DNA of 64,000 bases from NCBI RefSeq assembly GCF_001908375.1, contig NZ_CP017244.1:1178001-1242000 (forward strand), in the 5' to 3' direction. Made by a program: the position numbers and the translations under genes. The notes below the pieces were generated by a model. The model worked only from the letters and a program-made list of their open reading frames with translations. It did not search any database and had not been told where the DNA came from. This stretch comes from Rhizobium etli 8C-3 (lineage in GTDB: Bacteria > Pseudomonadota > Alphaproteobacteria > Rhizobiales > Rhizobiaceae). Below, in pieces: positions 35,278-44,791 of the stretch. Positions within the stretch are counted from its first letter, which is position 1; each line of letters begins with the position of its first letter.

Positions 35278-36642
35278 TCACTGTGGGTACCGACCAGCGA
35301 TCCGTTCTTCCGAGAGCCATTCCATGAATTCGTCGAAATGGGCTGGGCCGTCAGGGGTGGTCACCGCCCAGGCATCATTTACCCCGGGCTTGGCGGCAAA
35401 CCTGGCCTCGACGGAATCGGCCATCCCGTCTTGATCGTCATCCCTATAGGCAGCCCCGGTATCCATCGACGGAATCTGACCGGGTTCGCTCACCATCTTG
35501 CCGTCGCCCTTCTCCCCCTCCGGTCCCATATCGTTGGCCCAGCCACGATCGAGGCTGTCGCGTGGGAACGCGCCCGATCGTGTTCGAACGTCATGGTAAG
35601 CTTTTGCTGCCGGTGCGATCGCAGTCACGCTTAAGGCGCAGGGCGGACTGGAAACAAGAAAGCGCTCCGTATCGGGCGCCACGGTGACGATCGTCTTGGA
35701 AGGCGGTGCCCAGGTTACGTTGCCTTCCTGATAGATCTGCGGTTCCGCAACCATGGCGGCATCTTTCGACCGAATGGCGTAGGTCAGATCGTTAGTACTC
35801 GGGCCTGCTTTGAAATAGTTCCCGGCGTATGCGATCGGGGTTCCGCCTGGAAATTGCGAGAAGATCTCCGCCCACTCGGACCGCGCATTGAAGAAAACGT
35901 TGTTGACGATCTCGATACAGGACTGCCCGTAGTGATTGTTGTCTGGATTCCGATCATTGTTCGACAGACACAGATTTCGGAGAAACGTCAGTTTTTGCGG
36001 CGCCCGAGGATCGGATCCAAGCAGCGTGCATTTGCTATGTTTGTTGAGGCCCTCCGCAAGAATCGAATTTGCGATCGTGACCTCCGTGGCGTCAGCGTGG
36101 GTACTGATGTTTTCATCCGTTGCCCAGGAAACCGAGACATGGTCAACATATACTCTCTGGCTGTTCTCGATGACCAGTCCGTCAACGTTCTTGACAGTGT
36201 TTGGGAGCTGCGGCCGGATGCGAATATGCCGCACGATAACGTCATTCGTTCCCTTGATTCCCAATAGCGTATTTTTTCCCTTCTTGTCAGGCCGCTCAAT
36301 CGTCAAGACGATGCCACCGCCCGGTGCCGTCTGCCCGAGGATGGATACCAAAGCATTTTCGCTGCGCACGATGAGCGTTCGCTTGAGCTTGATCGTACCG
36401 CCAACCCGGAAGACGCAGTTCCTCGGACCGGCCGCCTCGATGCAGGCTCTGAGGCTTCCCGGCCCGCTGTCTTCCAGATTTGTGACAGCGATGATCGCGC
36501 CCCCTCTTCCGCCTTGCGCGCTCTTTCCGTAACCCTCGGCGCCAGGGAACGCATCGGACGCTGCGTTTGCTGCCTGAGTAAAGCCGACAGCCTCCAGCCA
36601 GATGAAGGTGAATGTGACTAGGTAGGTTGCAGCCAAGCGCAT
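35278..36642 (-). CDS. Secreted pectate-lyase-like right-handed beta-helix protein
   Basis: The chosen start gives a signal peptide (MRLAATYLVTFTFIW, cleavage near ANA-ASD) ahead of a PL1-like sequence: FPGAEGYGKSAQGGRGG, LEDSGPGSLRACIEA, FRVGGTIKLK, VDHVSVSWATDENIS. The C-terminus holds an aspartate-rich calcium-type repeat, DDDQDGMADSVEARF. Upstream in-frame starts exist at 36672, 36690 and 36714 (GTG), and no ribosome site settles the choice. Such proteins in polysaccharide loci are thought to trim or degrade the polymer in the periplasm or outside. Catalytic residues cannot be assigned with certainty. Confidence 0.88.
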   Translation of the reverse strand: MRLAATYLVTFTFIWLEAVGFTQAANAASDAFPGAEGYGKSAQGGRGGAIIAVTNLEDSGPGSLRACIEAAGPRNCVFRVGGTIKLKRTLIVRSENALVSILGQTAPGGGIVLTIERPDKKGKNTLLGIKGTNDVIVRHIRIRPQLPNTVKNVDGLVIENSQRVYVDHVSVSWATDENISTHADATEVTIANSILAEGLNKHSKCTLLGSDPRAPQKLTFLRNLCLSNNDRNPDNNHYGQSCIEIVNNVFFNARSEWAEIFSQFPGGTPIAYAGNYFKAGPSTNDLTYAIRSKDAAMVAEPQIYQEGNVTWAPPSKTIVTVAPDTERFLVSSPPCALSVTAIAPAAKAYHDVRTRSGAFPRDSLDRGWANDMGPEGEKGDGKMVSEPGQIPSMDTGAAYRDDDQDGMADSVEARFAAKPGVNDAWAVTTPDGPAHFDEFMEWLSEERIAGRYPQ

Positions 36643-36849
36643 TGGAGAGCAGCAGGGCCTTTGCCGATGCATGCCATCTCGCGGGTCCATGCCGTTCGCA
36701 TCCAAAGCCACCACCTCAACCGATACCAGGTGAACAGAACGCGCCTCGCGCTATCGTTAGCTGGCCGTTCAGCTCGACGAGGATGAGCCTTTTCGAAGCG
36801 CGCTCTGTCGAATTGGGCCGGGCTTCAGTACAATCAATAACCAATTGGG

Positions 36850-38124
36850 GTGATATCAAATATCGCTCCATTCGGCGATACTATCGCCGATACGGTTTAC
36901 ACAGGTAAACAGGCTCTGGCGCATACAAGCTTTCGAATTTTGGGGGTAAATCCATTGGGTTCGAAGCCAATAGTCGTGGTCTATCCGTTTGTCGGAGATA
37001 AATTCGGCGGAAGCGACATCTCGGCAATCAAGCTGATCGAAGCGCTCCAGCCTTCCGAGGTGCGGCCCGTGGTCGTCGTCCATCGGCCAAACGGGGATTT
37101 CGCAAAGTATCTGGACAAGCGCAAGATTGACTATCTGACGGTGAAGGTTTCCATCCTCAGACCTCGATATCGCGGCGCCACTAGAAGCGCTGTTGCGGCA
37201 GGCTATCTTTACACCATCGCCCGATTGATCCGTTTTCTTCGCCGACACAAGGCAGACATCGTCCACACCAATGATGGCTCGATTCACGCGACATGGGGGC
37301 TCCCAACGGTGCTTTCTGGAGCACGCCTCCTATGGCACCATCGCGGGGATCCGGCCGGACGGGGGATAAATCTCCTCGCACCGTTTATTGCCAGTCACAT
37401 CGTAACTGTCTCCAACTATGCAAAGCCAACCTCGCCTCTGCTACCCATCAACGACCGGACCTCGGTGATCCACAGTCCTTTTGACCATCCAGAACCTCTG
37501 CTTGACAGAGAAGAGTGCCGTATGGATCTCGTGCGGGAACTCGGACTGGATGAGAAAACACGCCTCGTAGGATTCTTCGGCACACTCATCGATCGTAAGC
37601 GTCCAATCCGCTTTGTCGAAGCCATCCACGCGTTTTGCGCGCAACATCCGGAACCGAAGATCGCAGGCTTGTTGTTTGGAGCGCCCAGCCATTGCGGCGA
37701 GCGACTCGATGTCGAGGTGACGGCACGCGCGCGCGAATTGGGCATAGAAAATGCCATTCACCTGATGGGCTTCCGCTCGCCGATCAACCGTTTGATGTGC
37801 GCCATGGACATTTTACTTGTACCGGCAATCAACGAACCGTTCGGAAGAACCCTCATCGAAGCGATGCTCGTTGGAACGCCGGTTATTGCGACGAATCACG
37901 GCGGAAATCCCGAAGCAATCGTTGATGGAGAGACCGGTTATCTGGTCGAGCCCGAAGTGCCGGACGCCTTTGTGCCGCCGATGGCCAAGCTCTTGAAGGA
38001 TGCGCCTGAATGGCAGCGCGTGAGCGCAAACGCACAGAAATCTGCATTGGCGCATTACGGCGTTCGTTCCCATACAGAAAAAATAATGAATATCTATCGT
38101 GAGCTTGCCGGCAGAACCGCATGA
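36850..38124 (+). CDS. Glycosyltransferase family 4
   Basis: The GT-B protein has an N-terminal Rossmann segment (IVVVYPFVGDKFGGSDISAI) and the C-terminal family-4 EX7E motif (EPFGRTLIEAMLVGTPVIATNHGGNPEAI, about residues 337-365, named here by position). GTG at 36850 gives 424 residues. A TTG at 36955, with GGGGG upstream and directly before the first beta strand, is an equally good start. It adds one sugar to the repeat unit from a nucleotide sugar. Confidence 0.9.
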   Translation: MISNIAPFGDTIADTVYTGKQALAHTSFRILGVNPLGSKPIVVVYPFVGDKFGGSDISAIKLIEALQPSEVRPVVVVHRPNGDFAKYLDKRKIDYLTVKVSILRPRYRGATRSAVAAGYLYTIARLIRFLRRHKADIVHTNDGSIHATWGLPTVLSGARLLWHHRGDPAGRGINLLAPFIASHIVTVSNYAKPTSPLLPINDRTSVIHSPFDHPEPLLDREECRMDLVRELGLDEKTRLVGFFGTLIDRKRPIRFVEAIHAFCAQHPEPKIAGLLFGAPSHCGERLDVEVTARARELGIENAIHLMGFRSPINRLMCAMDILLVPAINEPFGRTLIEAMLVGTPVIATNHGGNPEAIVDGETGYLVEPEVPDAFVPPMAKLLKDAPEWQRVSANAQKSALAHYGVRSHTEKIMNIYRELAGRTA

Positions 38125-38192
38125 TCCATGAATTGGCTAAACCTGCTTGAGGGAGGCGAGTTGCCAGTCAGTGCAAAGGACCGTTTTTCAAT

Positions 38193-38229
38193 GGCGGGCC
38201 GCTCAAGCCGTCGTTGCCCGCCCTTTCTT
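38193..38229 (+). terminator. Candidate terminator after the family-4 glycosyltransferase
   Basis: GGCGGGC (38193-38199) pairs perfectly with GCCCGCC (38216-38222), a 7-bp stem with a 16-nt loop. CTTTCTT follows. It lies between convergent genes and could serve the plus strand. Confidence 0.45.
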
Positions 38230-38281
38230 CTGCCATCTGTGTCCGGTGTCTTGCGACGGCGCTTATTACCTGGAAAATCAC

Positions 38282-40540
38282 TTATGCGGTTTGTTTCTTG
38301 CGAAACCGCGCTTTGAATTGCGCCCACGGCCAGGGGTCCACCAGTCCTGCATTGCCTGCTTCAGACATCGCGCCCTGGTTTAGAATTCCCCCAAGTATGA
38401 AGGGTTGGTTGACCGAGAGGCGGTTCAGCGCATTCACCAGCTTTCGTTCCGTTGTGCATCCGGCCGAGGCGACCACAACGATGGAATCCACATGGGCGGC
38501 GAGCCAAACAGCGCCTTCCTCGCTGTCCAAATTCGGCGCGTCGATGATGATCAGATCATACATTTTGCGCAAATAGGAGCAAAGTGGTCCTAAATCGTCG
38601 GCGGTGAAGCTTGCAAAGACGACGTCAAGGCGAGGATGAGCCGGTGACGTCATGCTCGAGATGCATAAATCGGGTGATTCTTCGATCTTCGGCACCAGAC
38701 GAGGAGCGGCTATGCCAAGAAGAGCGCCCGCACCTTTCGCCGATGGGTCGAAGTCAACCAGAACCGTGCGAAGACTGCTCGTTGCCGCCGCGGCAGCCAT
38801 GCCGAGGGCGAGCGCAGTCTTGCCGTCGCCAGGCGACGGTGAACAAAGCATCACGATCTTTCCACCAATCGAGCGTTCGATTGTCCGCCAGGCAAGACAC
38901 AAGTTTCGCATTGCCTTTCCGAAGGGCGAGGATGGATGATCGACGGCAAATTCGAACGAGCTGGCACCGTTGCGAAAGTGCCGGTTCACGCGTGGAACGG
39001 TTACCAGGTTAGGCCGGCCCAGAATGTCTTCCAGGTCGTTCGAGCGATACAGGCGATCGTCGAGCACATCGACAATGATGACAGTCAGGACCGCGAGGAT
39101 GAGAGAACCCAGCGATCCCGAGACGACAACCAGGGCCGGCTTCGGAAAGGTCGGGCTCGTCGGCACCTCCGCATAGGACGCGACACTGGCTGACGCTTTG
39201 TGTTCGCCCCGCTCGGGATCTAGATCCCCCAGTCGAAGCACGACCTGATCATAACGCTTCTGCTCGGCCAGCAGATCTCGCTCAAGTTCCCGCCGACGAA
39301 TTTCCGCAAGACTTCGGCCCTGTATCTGCTTCTGGAGCACTGCGACATCGGTACTAAACTTGGCAGCACGGACGGCTGCGACGTCTGCGCTATTTGCCAA
39401 TTCCTGGACAATTCGTTCTGCTTCGTCCGTCATCATCCGTCGATTGGCTTCGAGCTCGGCGTCGGCATCAGCGATCAACGGGTGGTTCTTGGCGAATTTA
39501 GAGCTCAGCTGCGCCTTCAGCCGTTCCAGACGTGACTGCTCGGTGCGAAGACGATCCAACGGCTCTGACGCGACCACACGTACGACGGCCGACACATCGC
39601 CCGACGCGATCAGTGCTTTGGCCTCGAGATATTTCGACCGAGCGGCGGTCTCGTCAGTACTTGCTACTGCAAATTGCTCGTTGAGAAGCTCCAATCGAGA
39701 CCTGAGAATGTCATCCTTGGGATCGAAAGTGAGATCGCGATTAGCCGAAAACGCTGCGATTTCACGTTCCATTGTCGCTATGCGGCTGCCAAGTTCCTTC
39801 GCCTGACCTCGAAGATAGTCGATTGTGTTCTTCGTTGCTTCATCCGTAAGCTTGGCAGTCCAGTCTACATAATGTTGAGCAATGGCGTCGGCGATCGCCG
39901 CTGCCTTCAGCGCCCTTGTCTGCCGCACATGGATCGTCATCGCAAGGCTGTCACCGTTGCGGTCGACGGTGAAGGAGCCCAGCAGCGCCGATATCGCCCT
40001 GTCGCGCTGAACGCTCTTCGAAACCAGTCGGCTGCGAACCATGTCGGGGGTCTGCTCCGGGGCAAAGAATTTGGTCGTAGCAGAAACGAGAAGGCTGATG
40101 CCTCCTTCATTTTCGTCGTCGCGGCGCGGAAGGTAGGTATTGTAGTCGGGGTCGTTCACCAGGTCGAGCGCGTCCACCACAGTGCCCACGAACACCCGCG
40201 ATTTGATGACGTCCAATTCCGTTTCCATGACGGATTTGTCGCGCTCCTGTTTGCGGAGTTCCTCGACGGCCTCATAGGGACGGGCATCATTGCGATCGAA
40301 AACAATGGCAGACGAAGCGACATAGACCCTTGTCATGAAGGCGGCGGTCAAGACGGTCAGAACCAGCCCGCCCGCAAGGACTGAAAAGAAGGACCATCGG
40401 TGCCTGCGCACCAGTTCCAGCAGATCGACAAGTCCATAGCCTGAACGCGGGCGGAGCACGCGCCGCTGATACGTGATGCTGTGGTGCCTGCCTGAAGGCG
40501 ATGGAGCGAGCCCATGTGCTGTTATCTTCACCCTCTCCAA
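38282..40540 (-). CDS. ExoP/Wzc-like polysaccharide co-polymerase with ATPase domain
   Basis: The protein is about 750 residues. A Wzz domain has transmembrane helices near residues 50-70 and 460-485, enclosing a long periplasmic coiled coil (about 230-430). A cytoplasmic BY-kinase-type domain follows, with Walker A SPSPGDGKTALALG, Walker A' VLVDFDP and Walker B IIIDAPN. The C-terminus (WPWAQFKARFRKKQTA) has no tyrosine cluster, so autophosphorylation as in E. coli Wzc is unlikely. It sets chain length with the polymerase and docks with the export protein. The TTG at 40540 is only the longest start. Confidence 0.93.
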   Translation of the reverse strand: MERVKITAHGLAPSPSGRHHSITYQRRVLRPRSGYGLVDLLELVRRHRWSFFSVLAGGLVLTVLTAAFMTRVYVASSAIVFDRNDARPYEAVEELRKQERDKSVMETELDVIKSRVFVGTVVDALDLVNDPDYNTYLPRRDDENEGGISLLVSATTKFFAPEQTPDMVRSRLVSKSVQRDRAISALLGSFTVDRNGDSLAMTIHVRQTRALKAAAIADAIAQHYVDWTAKLTDEATKNTIDYLRGQAKELGSRIATMEREIAAFSANRDLTFDPKDDILRSRLELLNEQFAVASTDETAARSKYLEAKALIASGDVSAVVRVVASEPLDRLRTEQSRLERLKAQLSSKFAKNHPLIADADAELEANRRMMTDEAERIVQELANSADVAAVRAAKFSTDVAVLQKQIQGRSLAEIRRRELERDLLAEQKRYDQVVLRLGDLDPERGEHKASASVASYAEVPTSPTFPKPALVVVSGSLGSLILAVLTVIIVDVLDDRLYRSNDLEDILGRPNLVTVPRVNRHFRNGASSFEFAVDHPSSPFGKAMRNLCLAWRTIERSIGGKIVMLCSPSPGDGKTALALGMAAAAATSSLRTVLVDFDPSAKGAGALLGIAAPRLVPKIEESPDLCISSMTSPAHPRLDVVFASFTADDLGPLCSYLRKMYDLIIIDAPNLDSEEGAVWLAAHVDSIVVVASAGCTTERKLVNALNRLSVNQPFILGGILNQGAMSEAGNAGLVDPWPWAQFKARFRKKQTA

Positions 40541-41844
40541 GAGATGACCCTCCCAGTTGCATCGAGCGATCGGTTGACAGTGTCAGCCTGGTTTTCCTCC
40601 CGTCCACAAGCTCCTGCAGCCCCTCGGCCCGCGTGGTCATGGTTTGAGAGACCCATTCGTTCGATGAGTATTGCGTTGATTGAGTGGACGTCGAACCGGG
40701 TGCAGGCCAGTTCGCGCGAACGCCGACCCATCTCAACGGCCAGTCCAAGGCGGTCGGCAAGCGCCCACATGGCGCCGTAAAGGCTGTCTGCGCTTCGCGG
40801 CGTGACAAGGTAACCGTTTTCGCCGGGTTCGATGGTGTCCCGGCAACCGGGAAGGTCCGTTGTAATGATCGCGCGCCCGACGGCCATCGCTTCCAGGATG
40901 GCGCGGGGTATTCCCTCTCGGTAGTAGGAGGGCAGCACGAATATGTTGCACTGCGCCAGGAAGGCGCGGACATCGTTTGTCTCGCCAAGGTAGTTCACGA
41001 TCCCCTCTTCGATCCACTCCCTGACCTGCAGCCGCGATATTGCCCCTGGATTGGGATCAAACGGTCCGAGAAGTTGAAATTCGGCATCAGGCCGATGCCG
41101 CTTCAAGCGTCGTGCCGCCTCCACATATTCGAAGACGCCCTTGTCCCTGATCAGCCGGGTCACCATCAGAAAGACAGGCTTTTCGAACGGGGCCGGTGCG
41201 AAGGCGTAGCGATCGACATCCACGCCGGAGCCGGCAACGCGATGAATGACGGAAAGGTCGTGGACCAATGAATTTTCAAGGATGTCCGAGCGGTCTGCAT
41301 CATTATAGACAAAAACCGCCTTCGCTCCTGCCATCGCCCGCCGATAAAGCCACACGCTCAGTCGTTTGATCCAACGACCCTTTAGAGTCCTCAGGCTCGC
41401 TTCCGAAAAAACATGCCCCAGGCCGGTTATCAGAAAGCAACGCCCCGCAATACCTGCTGAGCGGGCTGCGATTCCACCGTAGACGATCGGTTTCATCGTA
41501 TAGGGGACCACGACATCAGGCCTTACTGTTTTCAATAGCCGCCGAATCTGGAAGAATGTCGCAATGTCCCTGACCGGGCTCAAGCTGGCACGGGCCATAG
41601 GAATTCTGGCGAACTCAACGCCGATCCTCGAAAGATCGGCCTTCACTTCCGCGTCGTCTTCGGGACCTGCAGCGACCACGACATGGCCGGCCCGCACCAT
41701 GGACTTTAGAAGTTCCAAACGGAAATTCGTTAACGAACGGCTATAGCTGGACAGTACCAGAATGCGCTGGCTTCGTTCCCGCTGGCGCCAAAGCAGGCGA
41801 TCCAATGGAATGTTATCCGTTGGTGCTGCATCCACATTCAACAC
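40528..41844 (-). CDS. Glycosyltransferase family 4
   Basis: The 438-residue GT-B enzyme begins ILVLSSYSRSLTNFRLELL, of the CapM/PglA-like group. The donor site has VTRLIRDKGVFEYVEAARRL and the EGIPRAILEAMAVGRAIIT EX7E motif. GTG at 41844 has GGAGA 8 nt upstream. Its end overlaps the ExoP-like start and it is 69 nt downstream of the WbpM-like gene. PglA/CapM-type enzymes often add the second sugar, commonly an N-acetylated one (inference). Confidence 0.92.
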   Translation of the reverse strand: MLNVDAAPTDNIPLDRLLWRQRERSQRILVLSSYSRSLTNFRLELLKSMVRAGHVVVAAGPEDDAEVKADLSRIGVEFARIPMARASLSPVRDIATFFQIRRLLKTVRPDVVVPYTMKPIVYGGIAARSAGIAGRCFLITGLGHVFSEASLRTLKGRWIKRLSVWLYRRAMAGAKAVFVYNDADRSDILENSLVHDLSVIHRVAGSGVDVDRYAFAPAPFEKPVFLMVTRLIRDKGVFEYVEAARRLKRHRPDAEFQLLGPFDPNPGAISRLQVREWIEEGIVNYLGETNDVRAFLAQCNIFVLPSYYREGIPRAILEAMAVGRAIITTDLPGCRDTIEPGENGYLVTPRSADSLYGAMWALADRLGLAVEMGRRSRELACTRFDVHSINAILIERMGLSNHDHAGRGAAGACGREENQADTVNRSLDATGRVISWRG

Positions 41845-41913
41845 AGTTGTCTCCAGACGAGATCCAATAGACCAGCTTCGTGGGAGCGACCGGCGCCCGC
41901 CACTGATTTCGTT

Positions 41914-44154
41914 TCATTGCAGCCGTGAAGGGCTGATCCGCCCAGACACCTCAGTACGTCCTGCATCAGTCTCAGCCACAAGAGCTGCAAGTAAGTTGTC
42001 CGGGAGGCCCGCGTCATGATCCTCGCCCTCTTCGCGAGGAGTTTCATCCTGCGCCGCAGCCAGGGCCGCAGGACCAGCGGATGCGGGACGCTTCCACGCA
42101 TAACCTGGGACAAGGCTGCTGATGAGCGCGAGCACCATGGATGCATCGCCTAATTCGGCAAAGCGCTCCAGCCGGGCGAACGTCGTGCGAAGCTTCGAAA
42201 GCGGCACAGGCCGCGGAATTGCGCCGAAAACCCCCGGAACAGGTGAGGGAACCGGAGTATCGTTGATGTCGAAAAGCTCCTCGTAGCACTTTTCACCAGG
42301 ACGCAACCCGATGACCTTGATCGCTATGTCCTTGTCGGGAACGAGGCCCGCAAGCCTGATCATCCTGCGCGCTATGTCCATGATCTTCACCGGCTTTCCC
42401 ATGTCCAAAACGAAGATCTCGCCTTTTCCGATGTCGCCCTCGAGCCCGTAGGCGGAGGCCTGGAGGGTAAGTTCCACGGCTTCCCGAATGGTCATGAAGA
42501 ACCGCGTCATGTCCGGGTCGGTCACGGTCAACGGTCCACCGCTGGCGATTTGTCTCTTAAACAAAGGAATGAGCGAGCCGCTCGAGCCAAGAACGTTGCC
42601 GAACCGCACGGTCATGTAACGAGGCCCGCCTCCCCGCTCCACGCCTTCAAGGTCGAGCGCCTGACAATAGAGCTCCGCCAGACGTTTCGTCCCTCCCATG
42701 ACACTCGTCGGATTGACCACCTTATCAGTAGAAATCTGAACCATCGCCAGGGCACCGACCTGCCTTGCAGCATTGGCGACGTTCATTGTGCCGATCACGT
42801 TTGTAAGCGCGCCCTCGCACGGATTGATCTCCACCATCGGCACGTGCTTCAGCGCTGCCGCATGGAAAACCAGCTCCGGCCTGTATTCCTCGAAAACGTC
42901 ATTGACACGGTTGGCCCGCCGAACATTGCAAAGACAGGTTGCGCGGGGCAGCGTCGCGAAGCGCTCTGCAAGCTCAAGGTCGATTGTGTAGAGATTGAAC
43001 TCGCAATTCTCGACCAGAACGAGCTGTGACGGCTCGCAGGCGGCGATCTGAAGCGTGAGTTCGGAGCCAATCGAGCCGCCGGCACCGGTGATGAGAACGC
43101 GGCGCCCCCGGATGAGCCTGAGAATGGCGTCCCGGTCCAAAGTGGCCTGCGGCCGTTCCAGCAGATCCGTCAGCTCGATGGATTTGAGTTCAAATCTGTT
43201 TTCCCGCTTGGCATCTTTCAACTCCGTCATCTGGGACAATCGGGAAACGGTAATGCCGAGCGCTTCGGCCTGTCTGATGAGTTTTTCGCTGACCTCCTCG
43301 CCAAACACGGAAGGTGCTTCGGTGAACACAAGGTGCCGCGGGAAGGAATTGGACAGATACAGTTCCCTAACGACCCTCTCAAAATCCGTCAGGGCACCCA
43401 CAATCGGCACGCCGTGCAACATAATCCCCTCACAGGCGCCAGTCGGCTCGATGATGGCAACCGGACGATGGAAGCAGCTGCGGTCGCGGCTCACGGCGCG
43501 CAAATAGAGATCGGCAGCATCTCCTGCACCCACCAGCAGCGTCGGAATCATTTGCTCCTGCCCGGAGGCTTGCTTCAGCCAGCCAGTGTTATCCGGCAGG
43601 GACAACTCGTTCATACGAAAGCTCAGCCGCGACGCCGAAAGGAATAGCGAGAGCAGGAGCGCCTCGAGAAGCAAGGCAGCGCGCGGGATATCTTCCAGCC
43701 TTGTTATGAAGAACAGCACGCAAACCAAAAGGGCCGTGGTTATGAGGACTGCCCGCAGGATCGTCCAAAGATCGGAGATCGAACCGTATCGCCAGTTGCG
43801 GCTATAAAGACCGGCCATTGGAAAGACGACAATGCAGATCGCAAGATACTGCGGACCTGCAAACAACAGCGTTTCGATCAGCTCCGGACTTGCCTGAACC
43901 TGCTCCAATCCATAGCGCGCGACGAATGCAAAGCTCAGGGCGAAGCCTGCGGATACGAGGTCCGTCGCAAACAGCAAAGGTGCCTGCCTAACCTTGCGAA
44001 CGTGAGAACGGGCCGACTTTTTTGACAGAAGCACGGCCGCGCTGACCACAGAATCGGCATAGTCAACCGCAGCCTTCCAGGCCGCCAACACGTCGTCCCG
44101 TCTAGCATCCATCTCCTGCCGCCGAGCAGAGACGGCTTTTTCGCCCCGTTCCAT
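41914..44154 (-). CDS. Membrane-anchored nucleotide-sugar 4,6-dehydratase (WbpM/CapD/FlaA1-like)
   Basis: The protein is about 746 residues from the chosen ATG, which has GGGGGA upstream. Four N-terminal helices (about 60-180) precede a CoA-binding-like domain and a SDR domain. That domain has GAGGSIGSELTLQI, the dehydratase segment STDKVVNPTSVMGGTKR (methionine in place of the usual SDR tyrosine, as in WbpM/PglF) and RFGNVLGSSGSLIPLF. It would convert UDP-GlcNAc to its 4-keto-6-deoxy form, the precursor of amino sugars made with the DegT enzyme at 34022. Confidence 0.93.
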   Translation of the reverse strand: MERGEKAVSARRQEMDARRDDVLAAWKAAVDYADSVVSAAVLLSKKSARSHVRKVRQAPLLFATDLVSAGFALSFAFVARYGLEQVQASPELIETLLFAGPQYLAICIVVFPMAGLYSRNWRYGSISDLWTILRAVLITTALLVCVLFFITRLEDIPRAALLLEALLLSLFLSASRLSFRMNELSLPDNTGWLKQASGQEQMIPTLLVGAGDAADLYLRAVSRDRSCFHRPVAIIEPTGACEGIMLHGVPIVGALTDFERVVRELYLSNSFPRHLVFTEAPSVFGEEVSEKLIRQAEALGITVSRLSQMTELKDAKRENRFELKSIELTDLLERPQATLDRDAILRLIRGRRVLITGAGGSIGSELTLQIAACEPSQLVLVENCEFNLYTIDLELAERFATLPRATCLCNVRRANRVNDVFEEYRPELVFHAAALKHVPMVEINPCEGALTNVIGTMNVANAARQVGALAMVQISTDKVVNPTSVMGGTKRLAELYCQALDLEGVERGGGPRYMTVRFGNVLGSSGSLIPLFKRQIASGGPLTVTDPDMTRFFMTIREAVELTLQASAYGLEGDIGKGEIFVLDMGKPVKIMDIARRMIRLAGLVPDKDIAIKVIGLRPGEKCYEELFDINDTPVPSPVPGVFGAIPRPVPLSKLRTTFARLERFAELGDASMVLALISSLVPGYAWKRPASAGPAALAAAQDETPREEGEDHDAGLPDNLLAALVAETDAGRTEVSGRISPSRLQ

Positions 44155-44791
44155 GCATGCATCCCCCGTACAACTGCAACGCGCGCTGTTGTCGCAACGC
44201 GAATGGCAAGATAAACTCCGATGCCTTGCGAACCCCGGCGTTAGCCGGTAAAACATAAGCGTACCGTGACGTTTCCGTGACAGTTTAATCAAGTCTTCTA
44301 TTTGTCTTAAGACGGTACATCAGCAATTTTTTTTGTAAAGCCATATTATATTAAAGCTTTCTTATATTAATACTTTGTTATACTGATTAATCATTTAGTT
44401 TTATATACGGACGCGATAACATTGCATTAGGCATCGCCAGCTGAATTCAATTTTAACGTGAGTCTGATTTGCGTCGGCCAGCGCTCCTACCGCTTAAATG
44501 GAAGAAAGGCCTGGAGCTCCCGTTACCTTCAATCACACCGTGATTTTTTGCTCTGGGGTGCTGTATTGAGGTTCCCGCTTGAAGATCCACGTGCTGAAGC
44601 TGCATCTCACACGATAACAATTATGATGGATTTCATGGCGCCGGGCTCAAAGGCAACCCGGTCGGCATGGCGATCTTACGGCATCTCATCAGGCATTGCC
44701 GTCAAAGGAGAGCCCCAAGCAGACCGTCCGCTCTGCAGCCGCATGTGGGCCTAACGATCGCGCGCGGGATGAAGGAAGGTGACGGATCACG
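44155..44791. other. AT-rich intergenic region upstream of the WbpM-like gene
   Basis: No supported gene. Around 44300-44430 the sequence is extremely AT-rich (runs of T and TATATTAA), unlike its surroundings, and probably holds the promoter for the minus-strand dehydratase. The 44458-44754 open frame has a GTG start, no ribosome site and odd composition, so it is not called. Confidence 0.5.

Noticed and set aside
44458..44754. A 98-codon frame upstream of the WbpM-like gene
   Set aside because: It has a GTG start without a ribosome site, unusual composition and no known motif, within a likely promoter region.
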